From Amycolatopsis mongoliensis (lineage in GTDB: Bacteria; Actinomycetota; Actinomycetes; Mycobacteriales; Pseudonocardiaceae): DNA of 64,000 nucleotides. The stretch spans positions 5,208,001 to 5,272,000 of the forward strand of contig NZ_CP127295.1 in NCBI RefSeq assembly GCF_030285665.1, read 5' to 3'. The translations under genes were made by a program, and so were the position numbers. Shown one piece after another: positions 26,051-35,452 of this stretch. Numbering within the stretch: the stretch's first letter is position 1; each line of letters begins with the position of its first letter. The notes under the pieces were generated by a model. The model did no database searches and was not told the origin of the DNA. It was given only the letters and a program-made list of their open reading frames with translations.

Positions 26051-27256
26051 ATGGACGTCGTGGTCGTGGGTGGCGGGCTGGCGGGGTTGAGCGCGGCGCG
26101 GCGGCTGTGCGGGGCCGGGGCGGAGGTCACGGTGCTGGAGGCGGGCGACGACGTCGGCGGCCGGGTGCGTACCGACGTCGCCGACGGGTTCCGCTTCGAC
26201 CGCGGGTTCCAGGTGCTGCTGCCCGCGTACCCGGCGTTGCGGCGGCTGGCCGACGTCGGCGCGTTGCGGCCGCGGCCGTTCACGCGCGGCACGATCGCGA
26301 TGACCGGCTCGGGACGCCGGTGGCTCGCCGGACCGTGGCACGGCCTGCCCGCGGTGCGCGGCGCGGCCGGGTTCCTCGCGGGCCGGCCCGCCGACGGCGC
26401 GCGGATGGCGGTGCTCGCGGCCCGGGACGTGCTGAAAGCCGACCGCGCCGACACCGGGCGCAGCACCGCCGAGGAGTTGCGCCGCTGGGGGCTGACGCGG
26501 TCCACGGTCGAGGAGGTGCTGCGGCCGTTCCTCGCCGGGGTGTTCCTCGACCGGGAGCTGGCGACGTCGGGCCGGCTGTTCCACCTGATCTGGCGCAGCT
26601 TCCTGCGCGGCGGGGGCGTGTTGCCGGCCGAGGGCATGCAGGCCCTGCCCCGGCAACTGGCCGCCGGGCTGCCGGTCCGCACGGGCGTCGAGGTCGACGC
26701 GATCACCGAGGACGGCGTCCGCACGCGCGACGGCGAAGACATCCGTGCGCGAGCCGTGGTGGTGGCGACCGACGGCGACACGGCCGCCCGGCTGCTGCCC
26801 GGCGTCGAGGCCCCGGCCTGGCACGCGGTGACGACCTTCTACTACCGCGCCGGCGCGTCCCCGCTGCGGTCCCCGACGCTGCTGGTCGACGGCCTCGACG
26901 AGCTGCTGCTCACCACGGCTGTGCTCAGCGAGGTGGCGCCGGGTTACGCCCCGCCCGGATCGGCGTTGATCACCGCTTCGGTGCCCGACCGCGCCGATCC
27001 CGGTCTGGAGCCCCGGGTGCGGCAGCGGCTGGCGCGGATCCACGACACCGACACGCGGGGGTGGGAGCTGCTGCGGACGTACGCGATCCCGAAGGCGCTG
27101 CCGGTGTTCGGCCCCGGCGCGCCGCTGCGGCGTCCGGTCCGGGTCGGTCCCGGGCGGTACGTCTGCGGCGATCACCGCGACACGCCGTCGGTGCAGGGCG
27201 CCCTCGTGTCGGGTCAGCGGGCGGCGGCCGCGGTGCTGGCCGACCTGGTGGCGTGA
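26051..27256 (+). CDS. FAD-dependent amine-oxidase-like oxidoreductase
   Basis: 401 residues. MDVVVVGGGLAGLSAARRL is the N-terminal FAD-binding Rossmann motif, followed by VLEAGDDVGGRVRT (E-x6-GGR-x-R) typical of the protoporphyrinogen/phytoene/amine oxidase superfamily. The C-terminal YVCGDHRDTPSVQGALVSG is the second FAD contact. The substrate is unknown; relatives include carotenoid desaturase-like proteins and amine oxidases. Start ATG 26051 has GGAGGGAGAA upstream. Confidence 0.87.
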   Translation: MDVVVVGGGLAGLSAARRLCGAGAEVTVLEAGDDVGGRVRTDVADGFRFDRGFQVLLPAYPALRRLADVGALRPRPFTRGTIAMTGSGRRWLAGPWHGLPAVRGAAGFLAGRPADGARMAVLAARDVLKADRADTGRSTAEELRRWGLTRSTVEEVLRPFLAGVFLDRELATSGRLFHLIWRSFLRGGGVLPAEGMQALPRQLAAGLPVRTGVEVDAITEDGVRTRDGEDIRARAVVVATDGDTAARLLPGVEAPAWHAVTTFYYRAGASPLRSPTLLVDGLDELLLTTAVLSEVAPGYAPPGSALITASVPDRADPGLEPRVRQRLARIHDTDTRGWELLRTYAIPKALPVFGPGAPLRRPVRVGPGRYVCGDHRDTPSVQGALVSGQRAAAAVLADLVA

Positions 27257-27354
27257 GAATCATCTAACGGAGCGTTGCTCGCGATCTTACGCGGCGGAAA
27301 CCTCCTCGCAGTTCGCTGATCACCACGGTGTCCACCACGACCGGGACGGTGATC

Positions 27355-27729
27355 ATGACGACCATCTACGAGCGGATCGGCGGCGAGGAAGCCCTCGTCG
27401 CCGTGGTCGACGACTTCTACGAGCGCGTACTGGCCGACGCCGAACTGGCGGCGTTCTTCGAGGGGACCGGCATGCCGCGGCTGAAAGGCATGCAGGTCGC
27501 CTTCTTCGCCGCCGCGCTCGGCGGTCCCGACGAATACCGCGGCCGGTCGATGAAGGACGTGCACCGGGGCCGCGGCATCGGCCGGCACCACTTCGACCTC
27601 GTGGCGAAGTACCTCGCGGACTCCTTGCTCGCCGCGGGTGTGCCCGAAGAGACCACGCAGGCGATCATCGGGGCCGTCGCGCCGTTGTCCGCGGACATCG
27701 TCGCGCCGGGGCAGCCGGGAGGTGCGTGA
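27355..27729 (+). CDS. glbN: Group I truncated hemoglobin (trHbN)
   Basis: 124 residues with the HbN pattern: [15 protein letters not shown], Tyr22 (B10) in [32 protein letters not shown], and the proximal histidine (F8, His70) in [10 protein letters not shown]. The close match in this segment to M. tuberculosis GlbN points to nitric oxide dioxygenation, converting NO to nitrate. ATG 27355 is preferred; GTG 27328 would add nine residues. It is a single gene between the oxidoreductase and the decayed secreted gene. Confidence 0.93.
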   Translation: MTTIYERIGGEEALVAVVDDFYERVLADAELAAFFEGTGMPRLKGMQVAFFAAALGGPDEYRGRSMKDVHRGRGIGRHHFDLVAKYLADSLLAAGVPEETTQAIIGAVAPLSADIVAPGQPGGA

Positions 27730-27744
27730 GTCCACGGCCGGGAA

Positions 27745-28503
27745 GTGCCAAGGGTGACACGGCCCGGCCGGTGGTATGAACCTTTTTTCGATCGTCCCTC
27801 GAGCGCCCTGCCGCGGCGCCTTCGCCGCGGACCCGATACCCGCTTGGCGACGCTCGCGGCCGCCCTCGCGGTCGCCGTGCTCGGTTTCGCCGCGCCGTCG
27901 GCGACCGCGGCGGACAGTCTCATCTCGCAAGGAAAGCCCGTCACGGCGTCCTCCGTGGAGAACGCCGGAACCCCCGCGTCCGCCGCGGTGGACGGCACCA
28001 CCGGCACCCGCTGGTCCTCGCAGTTCAGCGATCCACAGTGGATCCAGGTCGACCTCGGCGGGCCGGCGACGGTCAGCCAGGTCGTGCTGCGCCGGGAAGC
28101 CGCCTATGTCACGGCTTACCAGATCCAGTTGTCCGACAACGGTTCCACATGGTCCACTGTGTACCAGACCACGACCGGGACCGGTGGCACGCAGACGCTG
28201 AACGTGACCGGATCGGGCCGGTACGTGCGCCTCTCCACGACCGCGTGAGCCACCTCGTACGGCGTCTCGCCGTGGGAGCTGCAGGTGTTCGGCACCGGCG
28301 GCGGGACCACGCCGCCCGGCGCGGGGGTCCCGCCCGACTCGTTCTGGGGTGACACGGCCGGCATCCCGGCCGCGCGGAACGTGCTCACCGTGAAGGTGCT
28401 CAACCGGACCAACGGCAGGTACCCGGACAGCCAGGTGTACTGGAACTTCGGCGGCCAGACCCACTCGATCGCCGAGCAGCCCTACCTCGACATGCCGGCG
28501 TAG
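27745..28503 (+). pseudogene. Broken secreted discoidin-domain / glucanase-like gene
   Basis: The frame encodes a signal peptide (LATLAAALAVAVLGFAAPSATA), then an F5/8 type C (discoidin) domain: WSSQFSDPQWIQVDLGG, YQIQLSDNGSTWSTVYQT and GSGRYVRLSTTA. An in-frame TGA at 28246-28248 interrupts the last strand; beyond it SYGVSPWELQVFGTGG completes the domain, and after a Pro-rich linker NVLTVKVLNRTNGRYPDSQV... resembles the start of a GH64-type beta-1,3-glucanase, cut off by TAG at 28501. The gene is a remnant of a secreted polysaccharide hydrolase. The N-terminal start is uncertain; the first 60 bases are in doubt. Confidence 0.68.
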
Positions 28504-28548
28504 TTCGCCTCGACCAGTTCCGGGTGTCGGGCGTAACGCGGCCATCGC

Positions 28549-29205
28549 CTAGCGGAGGGTGGCGATCCCGGCCAGGAAGATGTCGACGCCGGCGAGGAAC
28601 TGGTCGCGGTCGTCGTGCTCGCGCAGCTGCGCCGACGCCTTGTGCACGAACGGATATCGCTCCGGGTCGAGGTCCGCCCACTGCGCGGCGACCTTGGCCA
28701 GGAAGGCCGATCGGTCCGCCTCGCCGAGGGTCAGGACCCGGGCGTTCGCGGCGTTCTGCCCGGCGACGCCGAGGACGTAGTTCACGAGCGCGCCCGCGGC
28801 GTCGAAGAGCGCTCGCTCGGGCACGCCGAGCGCGTCGAGCAGGCCGCCGATGCGCTCGTAGACCGCCAGCAGCGCGGGGCGCCATGGCTCCCGCGAGAGC
28901 TGCGCGCCGACCCAGGGGTGCGCGTCGATCGCGTCGAAGAGGCCCAGTGCGACGGTGCGCAGCGCTTCCCGCGGCTCCGCGTCGACGACGACGCCGGTCA
29001 TGACGCTCGCGATGACGTCGTCGGTGGCCGCCGCGAGCAGGTCGCTCTTGTTCGCCACGTGGTGGTAGATCGCGCCGTAGCCGGTGGTCAGGTGGGTGGT
29101 GAGCGCCCGGAAGGTCAGCGCGGTTTCGCCGCCGTCGTCGAGGAGCTCTTTCGCGGCCTTGACGATCAGCTCCTTGGAGAGCCCGTCGGTGCGCCTCTTC
29201 GTCAT
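28549..29205 (-). CDS. TetR-family repressor
   Basis: 218 residues. The N-terminal HTH reads LIVKAAKELLDDGGETALTFRAL, then TTGYGAIYHHVANKSDLLAAA, which ends the recognition helix. The C-terminal ligand domain (TetR_C type) is helical with FDAIDAHPWVGAQL. It is divergent from the FAD monooxygenase gene with 82 bp between; two matching operators lie there, so it most likely represses both itself and the monooxygenase and responds to a small-molecule ligand. Confidence 0.9.
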   Translation of the reverse strand: MTKRRTDGLSKELIVKAAKELLDDGGETALTFRALTTHLTTGYGAIYHHVANKSDLLAAATDDVIASVMTGVVVDAEPREALRTVALGLFDAIDAHPWVGAQLSREPWRPALLAVYERIGGLLDALGVPERALFDAAGALVNYVLGVAGQNAANARVLTLGEADRSAFLAKVAAQWADLDPERYPFVHKASAQLREHDDRDQFLAGVDIFLAGIATLR

Positions 29206-29222
29206 GACCGCATCATCGCACG

Positions 29223-29272
29223 TTTGGATCGCCGATCCAAAGTTGTGCTAGCTTGAGTGGATCGACGATCCA
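29223..29272. promoter_or_regulatory. Twin TetR operators between TetR and FAD monooxygenase
   Basis: TTTGGATC-GCC-GATCCAAA (29223-29241) and TGGATC-GAC-GATCCA (29258-29272) are two copies of one palindrome TGGATCGNCGATCCA; their centres are 33 bp apart (about three turns). They lie between the divergent starts at 29205 and 29288, as expected for an autoregulating TetR. Confidence 0.8.
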
Positions 29273-29287
29273 ATCTTGGGAGGAACG

Positions 29288-30382
29288 ATGACCGTCACGA
29301 TCATCGGAGCGGGCCTCGGCGGCCTGGTGCTGGCCCGCGTCCTGCACCGGCGCGGCATCCCGGTCACGGTCTACGAGGCGGAGCCTTCACCGGCCGCGCG
29401 CCGCCAGGGCGGGATGCTCGACATCCACCCGTGGAACGGTCAGCCGGCGCTCGAGGCGGCCGGCCTGATCGAGGGGTTCCGCGAGCTGGTCCTGCCGGGC
29501 CGCGAGTCCTACCGGGTCGTCGACCGGAACGGAACCGTGCTGGCCGACCGGCCCGACGACGGAACGGGCGAGCGCCCCGAAGTCCAGCGCGGCGAGCTGC
29601 GGCGGCTGCTGCTGGACTCGCTGCCGCACGGCAGCGTTCAGTGGGGTCGCAAGGTCACCGGCGTGCGGGCGCTCGGCTCAGGGTGCCACGAGGTGAGCCT
29701 GGCCGACGGCACGAACGTCGTCACGAGCCTGCTCGTCGGCGCGGACGGCGCGTGGTCGCGAGTGCGTCCCGTGCTCTCCGACGCGCGTCCTTCGTACGTC
29801 GGCTTCACGGTCGTCGAGACATTCCTGTTCGACGCAGACACCCGTCATCCCGCGGCCGCGAAGGTGGTCGGCGCCGGGTCGCTGTTCGCGCTGGCGCCGG
29901 GCAAGGGAATCCTGGCACACCGCGAAAGTGGCGGAACACTGCACGCGTACACGCAGCTGCGGAAGCCATCGGACTGGCTCGACGGCACCGATCCCGTGCG
30001 GGTCATCGAGGAGTTCGCCGGCTGGGCTCCCGAGCTGACCGCGCTGATCACCGACAGCGACGTGCCGCCGGTCGTGCGGCGCCTCTTCACGCTGCCGGCC
30101 GGGCACCGCTGGGACCGCGTGCCGGGAGTGACCCTCCTCGGCGACGCGGCCCACTTGATGCCCCCGAACGGCGAAGGAGCCAACCTGGCGATGCTGGACG
30201 GCGCCGAGCTCGGCCAAGCGCTGACGGCGCACCCGGACGACGTGGAGACGGCGCTCGCGGAGTACGAAGAGGCGATGTTCGAGCGCGCGGCCGCGGAAGC
30301 GGACGACGAGGACATCTACGCGGTCATGTTCGGCGATGACGCACCCCGCAGCATGGCCGCCCTGCTGACCGGGGCCGAGTAG
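29288..30382 (+). CDS. TetX-like FAD-dependent monooxygenase
   Basis: 364 residues. TVTIIGAGLGGLVLARVLHR is the FAD GxGxxG motif; VYEAEPSPAARRQGGMLDIHP matches TetX-like hydroxylases; SLLVGADGAWSRVRP is the GD/DG motif; GVTLLGDAAHLMPPNGEGANLAMLDG is the second FAD motif. Such enzymes hydroxylate aromatic substrates, including some antibiotics. It is divergent from the TetR regulator and starts at ATG 29288 with GGGAGGA upstream. A role in detoxification is inferred. Confidence 0.9.
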   Translation: MTVTIIGAGLGGLVLARVLHRRGIPVTVYEAEPSPAARRQGGMLDIHPWNGQPALEAAGLIEGFRELVLPGRESYRVVDRNGTVLADRPDDGTGERPEVQRGELRRLLLDSLPHGSVQWGRKVTGVRALGSGCHEVSLADGTNVVTSLLVGADGAWSRVRPVLSDARPSYVGFTVVETFLFDADTRHPAAAKVVGAGSLFALAPGKGILAHRESGGTLHAYTQLRKPSDWLDGTDPVRVIEEFAGWAPELTALITDSDVPPVVRRLFTLPAGHRWDRVPGVTLLGDAAHLMPPNGEGANLAMLDGAELGQALTAHPDDVETALAEYEEAMFERAAAEADDEDIYAVMFGDDAPRSMAALLTGAE

Positions 30383-30412
30383 CAGGTGGGAGCAGGTCTA
30401 CCCTGATCGGTG

Positions 30413-31906
30413 ATGACCGAGAACCAGGCACCCAGGGCGTACCAGATCCGTACCTTCGGCTGCCAGATGAACGTGCACGACTCCGAGCGGCTCGCCGGGC
30501 AGCTCGAGGACGCCGGGTACACCCCCGTCGAAGACGGGGCGAAGCCCGACTTGATCGTGTTCAACACCTGCGCCGTCCGGGAGAACGCGGACAACAAGCT
30601 CTACGGCACCCTCGGGCACCTGCGTCCGGACAAGGTCGCCAACCCCGACCTGCAGATCGCCGTCGGGGGGTGCCTCGCGCAGAAGGACCGCGGGGAGATC
30701 GTCAAGCGGGCCCCGTGGGTCGACGTCGTCTTCGGCACCCACAACATCGGGTCGCTGCCGACGCTGCTGGAGCGCGCCCGGCACAACGCCGAGGCCGAGG
30801 TCGAGATCCTCGAATCGCTCGAGACCTTCCCCTCGACGCTGCCCGCGCGCCGCGAGTCCTCCTACGCGAGCTGGGTGTCCGTTTCGGTCGGGTGCAACAA
30901 CACCTGCACCTTCTGCATCGTCCCCGCCCTGCGCGGCAAGGAACGCGACCGGCGGCCCGGCGAGATCCTCGCCGAGGTCGAGGCGCTCGTCGCCGAGGGC
31001 GTGCTCGAGGTCACACTGCTCGGCCAGAACGTGAACTCCTACGGCGTCGAGTTCGGCGACCGGCTGGCCTTCGGGAAGCTGCTGCGGGCGACCGGCACCA
31101 TCGACGGCCTGGAACGGGTGCGCTTCACCTCGCCGCACCCGGCCGCGTTCACCTCCGACGTCATCGAAGCGATGGCCGAGACGCCGAACGTCTGCCACCA
31201 GCTGCACATGCCTCTGCAGTCCGGGTCCGACCGGGTGCTGCGCGAGATGAAGCGGTCCTATCGCTCGGCGCGCTTCCTGAAGATCCTCGACGAGGTCCGC
31301 GCGGCGATGCCGGACGCGGCCATCACCACCGACATCATCGTCGGCTTCCCCGGCGAGACCGAGGAGGACTTCCAGGCGACCCTGGACGTCGTCGAGCAGG
31401 CCCGCTTCTCCAGCGCCTTCACCTTCCAGTACTCGATCCGCCCCGGTACGCCGGCCGCGACGATGCCGGATCAGCTGCCCAAGGCCGTCGTGCAGGAGCG
31501 CTACGAACGCCTGGTCGAGCTGCAGAACGCGATCTCCTGGGAAGAGAACAAGAAGATCATCGGGCGCCGGGTCGAGCTGCTCGTCGCCGCGGGCGAGGGC
31601 CGCAAGGACGCCGAGACGCACCGGATGAGCGGCCGCGCCCGCGACGGCCGCCTGGTGCACTTCACGCCGGCCGGTTCCCAGGTCGACCGGGCGGTCCGCC
31701 CGGGCGACGTCGTCGAGACGGTCGTGACCTACGGTGCCCCGCACCACCTGGTCGCCGACGGCGACCTGCTGTCCCACCGGCGGACGCGCGCCGGCGACAA
31801 CGCGGAGGCGGGGCTCCGGCCGAAGACGAGCGGCGTCACGCTGGGCTTGCCGGGCTTCGGTGCCCCGGCCGCCCGGCCGGAGCCGGTGAGCGGGTGTGCG
31901 CTGTGA
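30413..31906 (+). CDS. miaB: tRNA methylthiotransferase MiaB
   Basis: 497 residues. MiaB is a radical-SAM methylthiotransferase that converts i6A37 to ms2i6A37 in tRNAs; the i6A is made by miaA later in the window. N-terminal UPF0004 cysteines: [37 protein letters not shown]; radical SAM cluster [24 protein letters not shown]-like C-terminal domain around [15 protein letters not shown]. The last 40 residues are a Pro/Ala-rich extension. GTG 30410 and ATG 30413 are adjacent; I used 30413. It overlaps the next gene's GTG by four bases. Confidence 0.96.
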   Translation: MTENQAPRAYQIRTFGCQMNVHDSERLAGQLEDAGYTPVEDGAKPDLIVFNTCAVRENADNKLYGTLGHLRPDKVANPDLQIAVGGCLAQKDRGEIVKRAPWVDVVFGTHNIGSLPTLLERARHNAEAEVEILESLETFPSTLPARRESSYASWVSVSVGCNNTCTFCIVPALRGKERDRRPGEILAEVEALVAEGVLEVTLLGQNVNSYGVEFGDRLAFGKLLRATGTIDGLERVRFTSPHPAAFTSDVIEAMAETPNVCHQLHMPLQSGSDRVLREMKRSYRSARFLKILDEVRAAMPDAAITTDIIVGFPGETEEDFQATLDVVEQARFSSAFTFQYSIRPGTPAATMPDQLPKAVVQERYERLVELQNAISWEENKKIIGRRVELLVAAGEGRKDAETHRMSGRARDGRLVHFTPAGSQVDRAVRPGDVVETVVTYGAPHHLVADGDLLSHRRTRAGDNAEAGLRPKTSGVTLGLPGFGAPAARPEPVSGCAL

Positions 31907-32376
31907 CGGAGTCCAAGGGCAACGGCGAGCTGGCCGAGCTGGCCGCCGAAATCGACGAGGTGGGTGACCGCGCGTCGCGCACGGTGGAGCTGGGCCGCCG
32001 CGGGTTCACCATCGCCGTGTTCTCGTTCGTGCTGCTGATCTGCCTGGTCCTGCCGTGGGTCGGCGAGCACGCGGGCTGGCAGGTGCTGGCCGGCGAGGGC
32101 GGCGGCATCCCGCAGCTGTTCGCGGCGACGTCGACCGGCGTCGGCATCCTCGCCTCGGCGCTGGCGCTGGTGACGCGCCGGTGGTGGCTGGCCTGGGTGT
32201 GCGCCGCCGGCGGCTGGTTCGCCTCGGTGGACGGGCTGCTGGCCATCTGGTCGCAGCAGTCGTCGCACGCCAGCGGAGCCGCGGGCGGCGGACCCGGCTT
32301 CGGCCTGATCATCGCCTGGATCGCGATGATCTGCCTCGCGGTGTCGTGGATGCGGACCGCGTTCTCGCGCTCTTAG
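31903..32376 (+). CDS. Small membrane protein, Rv2732c-like
   Basis: 157 residues: a charged N-terminal helix ([21 protein letters not shown]), then four transmembrane segments (about 34-50, 72-92, 95-113 and 135-150). I recognise no enzymatic domain. The position directly after miaB with a GTGA overlap is the place of Rv2732c in M. tuberculosis. Its function is unknown. It ends four bases into the convergent secreted-protein gene. Confidence 0.8.
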   Translation: MTESKGNGELAELAAEIDEVGDRASRTVELGRRGFTIAVFSFVLLICLVLPWVGEHAGWQVLAGEGGGIPQLFAATSTGVGILASALALVTRRWWLAWVCAAGGWFASVDGLLAIWSQQSSHASGAAGGGPGFGLIIAWIAMICLAVSWMRTAFSRS

Positions 32377-32804
32377 ATCACCACGACGCTGAACACGCTG
32401 GAGACCGCGCTGACGTAGAGGTCGGTCTCCGGGTGGTAGACGCGCAGGCTCAAGGTGGCGCGCAGGCTGAAGCTGAGGCTGAACACGAAGTTCCCGTTCG
32501 GCCGGCAGGTGCCGGTGCTGAGGTTGACCCAGACGCCGGCCTGCAGCTGCTGCACGATCACCGGCTCGCCGCCGGAGACGCTCTCCTGGCCGCCCAGGTC
32601 GGCGAACGAACCCTTGATCTTCGTCTCTTCGCCGACCTTGACGCGGGTCTTGTCGGCCTTGGCCTCGACCTTGGCCTTGTGCTTCTTGTGGCCCTGGACC
32701 GCGGCGGGGGCGGGGCCGGTGGCCGCCGACGCGACGGCCGGGGCGGCGAGCGCGACGGTGCAGGCGATGACCAGTGCGGACACGAGGTTCGATGTCTTGC
32801 TCAT
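32373..32804 (-). CDS. Secreted protein with a beta-sandwich-like domain
   Basis: 143 residues with a Sec signal peptide: MSKTSNLVSALVIACTVALA, then APAVASAATG. The mature part has a basic stretch (GHKKHKAKVEAKADKTRVKVGEE) followed by repeated beta-strand-like segments (TKIKGSFADLGG, EPVIVQQLQAGVWVNLSTGTC, NFVFSLSFSLRATLSLRVYHPET). This resembles small Ig-like/bacterial repeat domains found in secreted actinobacterial proteins. Function unknown. It is monocistronic on the minus strand, downstream of nothing obvious. The start ATG 32804 is clear. Confidence 0.75.
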   Translation of the reverse strand: MSKTSNLVSALVIACTVALAAPAVASAATGPAPAAVQGHKKHKAKVEAKADKTRVKVGEETKIKGSFADLGGQESVSGGEPVIVQQLQAGVWVNLSTGTCRPNGNFVFSLSFSLRATLSLRVYHPETDLYVSAVSSVFSVVVI

Positions 32805-32919
32805 GATCGAAGTGGAGCACCACCGGCCGCCGAAAGCGCCCGGAGACCCCCGGCCGGGGAGCGCGTCAGACCGCTTCGGGTGACGCGTTAACCGTCCGCT
32901 TACCAGACCCGGCCCGAAG

Positions 32920-32970
32920 CCGTGAATGGCCCATTGACGGACTTCAAGGCCGTCAATGGGCCATTCACGG
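32920..32970. repeat. 51-bp palindromic element with CCGTGAATG ends
   Basis: Perfect 21-bp arms (32920-32940 and 32950-32970) with a 9-base loop that itself has short pairing (CTT/AAG). Its ends CCGTGAATGGCCCATT share GTGAATG...CATT with the element at 14045-14091. It lies 13 bp after the DUF349 gene's stop side (32984) and upstream of the secreted-protein gene, so it can also serve as a terminator. Confidence 0.78.
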
Positions 32971-32983
32971 ACTTGCCGTGGAC

Positions 32984-34297
32984 TCAGCGGTCGGCGACCG
33001 CGGCCTCCGCGGCCTGGAGCCACTCGCGCCACTGCGCGGCCTGCTCGTCGGCCTTCTTCGCGCGACGCTCGTCGCCCGCCGCGCGGGCCTTGGCCGCCTG
33101 GGACTCGAACTGCTCGACGCGCTCGCGGAACTGCGCGGCCCGGGCCTGCGCCTCCGGGTCGGTGCGGCGCCAGCGGCTGTCTTCGGCGGACTTGACCGCG
33201 TCCTGGACGGCCTTCAGCCGGCCGTCGAGCTCGCGGATCCGCTCGCGCGGGACCTTGCCGATCTCGTCCCACTGCTCCTGGATCTTGCGCAGCGCGTTCT
33301 TCGCGGCTTCCAGGTTCGCGCCCGCGTCGATCTTCTCGGCCTCGACCAGCAGCTCTTCCTTGCGGGTCGCGTTCTGCGTGAACTCCGCGTCGCGCTCGGA
33401 GAACACCGCGGACCGGCGGGCGAAGAACTTGTCCTGCGCCGCGCGGAACCGCTGCCACAGCGCCTCGTCGCTGTCCTTGGGCGCGCGGCCGGCGGCCTTC
33501 CACTCGGTCATCAGGTCCTTGTAGCGGCCCGCGGTCTCGCCCCAGTCCTCGGACTCGCTGATGGCCTCAGCCTCGGCGATGAGCTCTTCCTTGCGCTGCT
33601 TGGCCGAGGCGCGCTGCTTGTCGAGCTCCGCGAAGTGCGACCCGCGCCGCCGGTTGAACCCCTCCCGGGCCTTCGAGAACCGCTTCCACAGCTCGTCGTC
33701 GGTCTTGCGGTCGACGCCCTTGACCGTCTTCCACTCGTCGAGGATCGCGCGCAGCCGGTCGCCCGCCGCCTTCCACTGGGTGGAGTCGGCGGCGATCTTC
33801 TCGGCCTCTTCGGCCAGCTCCTGCTTCCGGGCGACGGCGGCCGCGCGGGCCACCTCGCGCTCCTGCTTGGCGCTGGCCAGCGCCTTCTCGGCGTGCCCGA
33901 TGACGTACTCCAGCCGCGCGGCGAGCGCGGCCAGGTCGCCGACCAGGGCGGCCTCGGCCAGCCCGTCCCGGATCTGGGTGGCGCTCGACAGCGCGTGCTT
34001 CGGGTCGCCGGCCCCGGAGGCCAGCCGGGTCTCCAGCAGCTCGACCTCGGTGCGCACGTCGTCGAAGCGGCGGGCGTAGTGCACCAGGCCCTCGTCGGGG
34101 CTGCCCGCCTGCCAGACGCCGACCGCGCGTTCCCCCTCGGCGGTGATGACGTAGACGGTGCCTTCGTCATCGATGCGGCCCCAGGTGGACGGGGTGGGCT
34201 CGGCGAGGGGCACGGGCGGGGCGGCGTGCCCGGCGTGCAGCGCGTGCGGCACCGGGTGCGGGGCCGGGGTACCGGTGGAAGTGTTCTCCTGGGCCAT
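32984..34297 (-). CDS. DUF349 protein (Rv2731-like)
   Basis: 437 residues, very charged and helical. Three to four DUF349 repeats are seen: AAGDRLRAILDEWKTVKGVD, then WGETAGRYKDLMTEWKAAGRA and RKIQEQWDEIGKVP, each with the W-K/D spacing of the family. A Pro-rich N-terminus (about 1-38) precedes them. It sits where Rv2731 lies in mycobacteria, between miaB and miaA. DUF349 proteins are linked to DNA-repair or RNA processing contexts but the function is unknown. Start ATG 34297 with AAGGAG upstream. Confidence 0.9.
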   Translation of the reverse strand: MAQENTSTGTPAPHPVPHALHAGHAAPPVPLAEPTPSTWGRIDDEGTVYVITAEGERAVGVWQAGSPDEGLVHYARRFDDVRTEVELLETRLASGAGDPKHALSSATQIRDGLAEAALVGDLAALAARLEYVIGHAEKALASAKQEREVARAAAVARKQELAEEAEKIAADSTQWKAAGDRLRAILDEWKTVKGVDRKTDDELWKRFSKAREGFNRRRGSHFAELDKQRASAKQRKEELIAEAEAISESEDWGETAGRYKDLMTEWKAAGRAPKDSDEALWQRFRAAQDKFFARRSAVFSERDAEFTQNATRKEELLVEAEKIDAGANLEAAKNALRKIQEQWDEIGKVPRERIRELDGRLKAVQDAVKSAEDSRWRRTDPEAQARAAQFRERVEQFESQAAKARAAGDERRAKKADEQAAQWREWLQAAEAAVADR

Positions 34298-34515
34298 CGC
34301 AGGCTCCTTATCGCCTGTACGCCCGCTCGCGCGGGCGCCCCGCCGCGGAAGCGGGGCCGGGTAGTGCGGTCGTCACGGGCCGTGCTCGGATGCTACGGCC
34401 CCACGCGGCATTCAAGCAGCTCAGCGCGCACCGTGGTACTGGATGGGCCACTCGAAGCTCGTGATCCTACTTCCGGTGGACGCTCCGTGGCGGCCCGCCG
34501 GTATCGTCAGCCGCC

Positions 34516-35442
34516 GTGACCAGCCCCGCCGCGCCGCCCGAGACCCGTCCCGTGGCGGTGGTCGGGCCGACGGCCACCGGCAAGACCGCGCTGGCCGTGG
34601 AGCTGGCGCTGGAGCTGGGCGGCGAGGTCGTCAACGCCGACGCGCTGCAGCTCTACCGGGGGATGGACATCGGCACCGCCAAGGCCACCGAGGCCGAGCG
34701 CCGCGGCGTCCCGCACCACCTGCTCGACGTGCTGGACGTGACCGAGACGGCATCCGTCGCGGCCTACCAGCGCGACGCGCGCGCCGAGATCGAGCGGCTC
34801 CTGGCCGCGGGCAAGGTGCCGGTGCTGGCCGGCGGATCCGGCCTCTACGTCCAGGCCGTGCTCGACGACCTGCGGTTCCCGGGCACCGACCCGGCCGTGC
34901 GCGCCCGGCTGGACGCGGAGGCGGTCTCGCTCGGCACCCCCGCGTTGTACACCCGGCTGGGGGAACGGGACCCGGCCGCCGCGGCCGCGATCCTGCCGAC
35001 CAACACGCGCCGGATCGTGCGCGCCCTCGAGGTCATCGAGATCACCGGCGAGCCGTTCTCGGCGAACCTGCCCAAGCCCGGCCCGGCTCGCTACGGGACC
35101 GTCGTGATCGGCGTCGACCGGGAGCCCGGGGGGCTCGACGAGCGCGTGAACGAGCGCGTCCGGCGGATGTTCGAGGCCGGGCTGGTCGACGAGGTCCGCG
35201 GGCTCGTGAAGGACGGCCTGCGCGAGGGGAAGACGGCGTCGCGCGCGCTCGGCTATCAGCAGGTGCTCGCCGAGCTCGACGGCGAAGGCGACTTCGAGGC
35301 GGCCGCCGCGGCGACGGCGCAGGCCACGCGGCGCTTCGTCCGGAAGCAACGGTCCTGGTTCCGGCGGGACAAGCGGATCCACTGGTTCGACGGCGCGGAG
35401 ACCGGGCTGGCCGCACGCGTCCTGGATACCCTGGGCCGGTAA
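34516..35442 (+). CDS. miaA: tRNA dimethylallyltransferase MiaA
   Basis: 308 residues. It adds dimethylallyl to A37 of UNN-reading tRNAs, the substrate of MiaB. P-loop [17 protein letters not shown] (about 14-30); [17 protein letters not shown] for tRNA recognition; [33 protein letters not shown]; and the C-terminal [14 protein letters not shown] motif. GTG start at 34516. The dapF gene follows after 10 bp, so the two are in one transcription unit. Confidence 0.97.
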   Translation: MTSPAAPPETRPVAVVGPTATGKTALAVELALELGGEVVNADALQLYRGMDIGTAKATEAERRGVPHHLLDVLDVTETASVAAYQRDARAEIERLLAAGKVPVLAGGSGLYVQAVLDDLRFPGTDPAVRARLDAEAVSLGTPALYTRLGERDPAAAAAILPTNTRRIVRALEVIEITGEPFSANLPKPGPARYGTVVIGVDREPGGLDERVNERVRRMFEAGLVDEVRGLVKDGLREGKTASRALGYQQVLAELDGEGDFEAAAAATAQATRRFVRKQRSWFRRDKRIHWFDGAETGLAARVLDTLGR

Positions 35443-35452
35443 TCTTGCCCCT

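Noticed and set aside
23584..26781. 1065-codon minus-strand open frame over the two-component genes
   Set aside because: Antisense to the kinase and regulator and out of frame with TAXI; no domain.
28246..28248. In-frame TGA as possible selenocysteine
   Set aside because: Not in a redox-active position, no SECIS-like element seen, and a second stop truncates the gene downstream.
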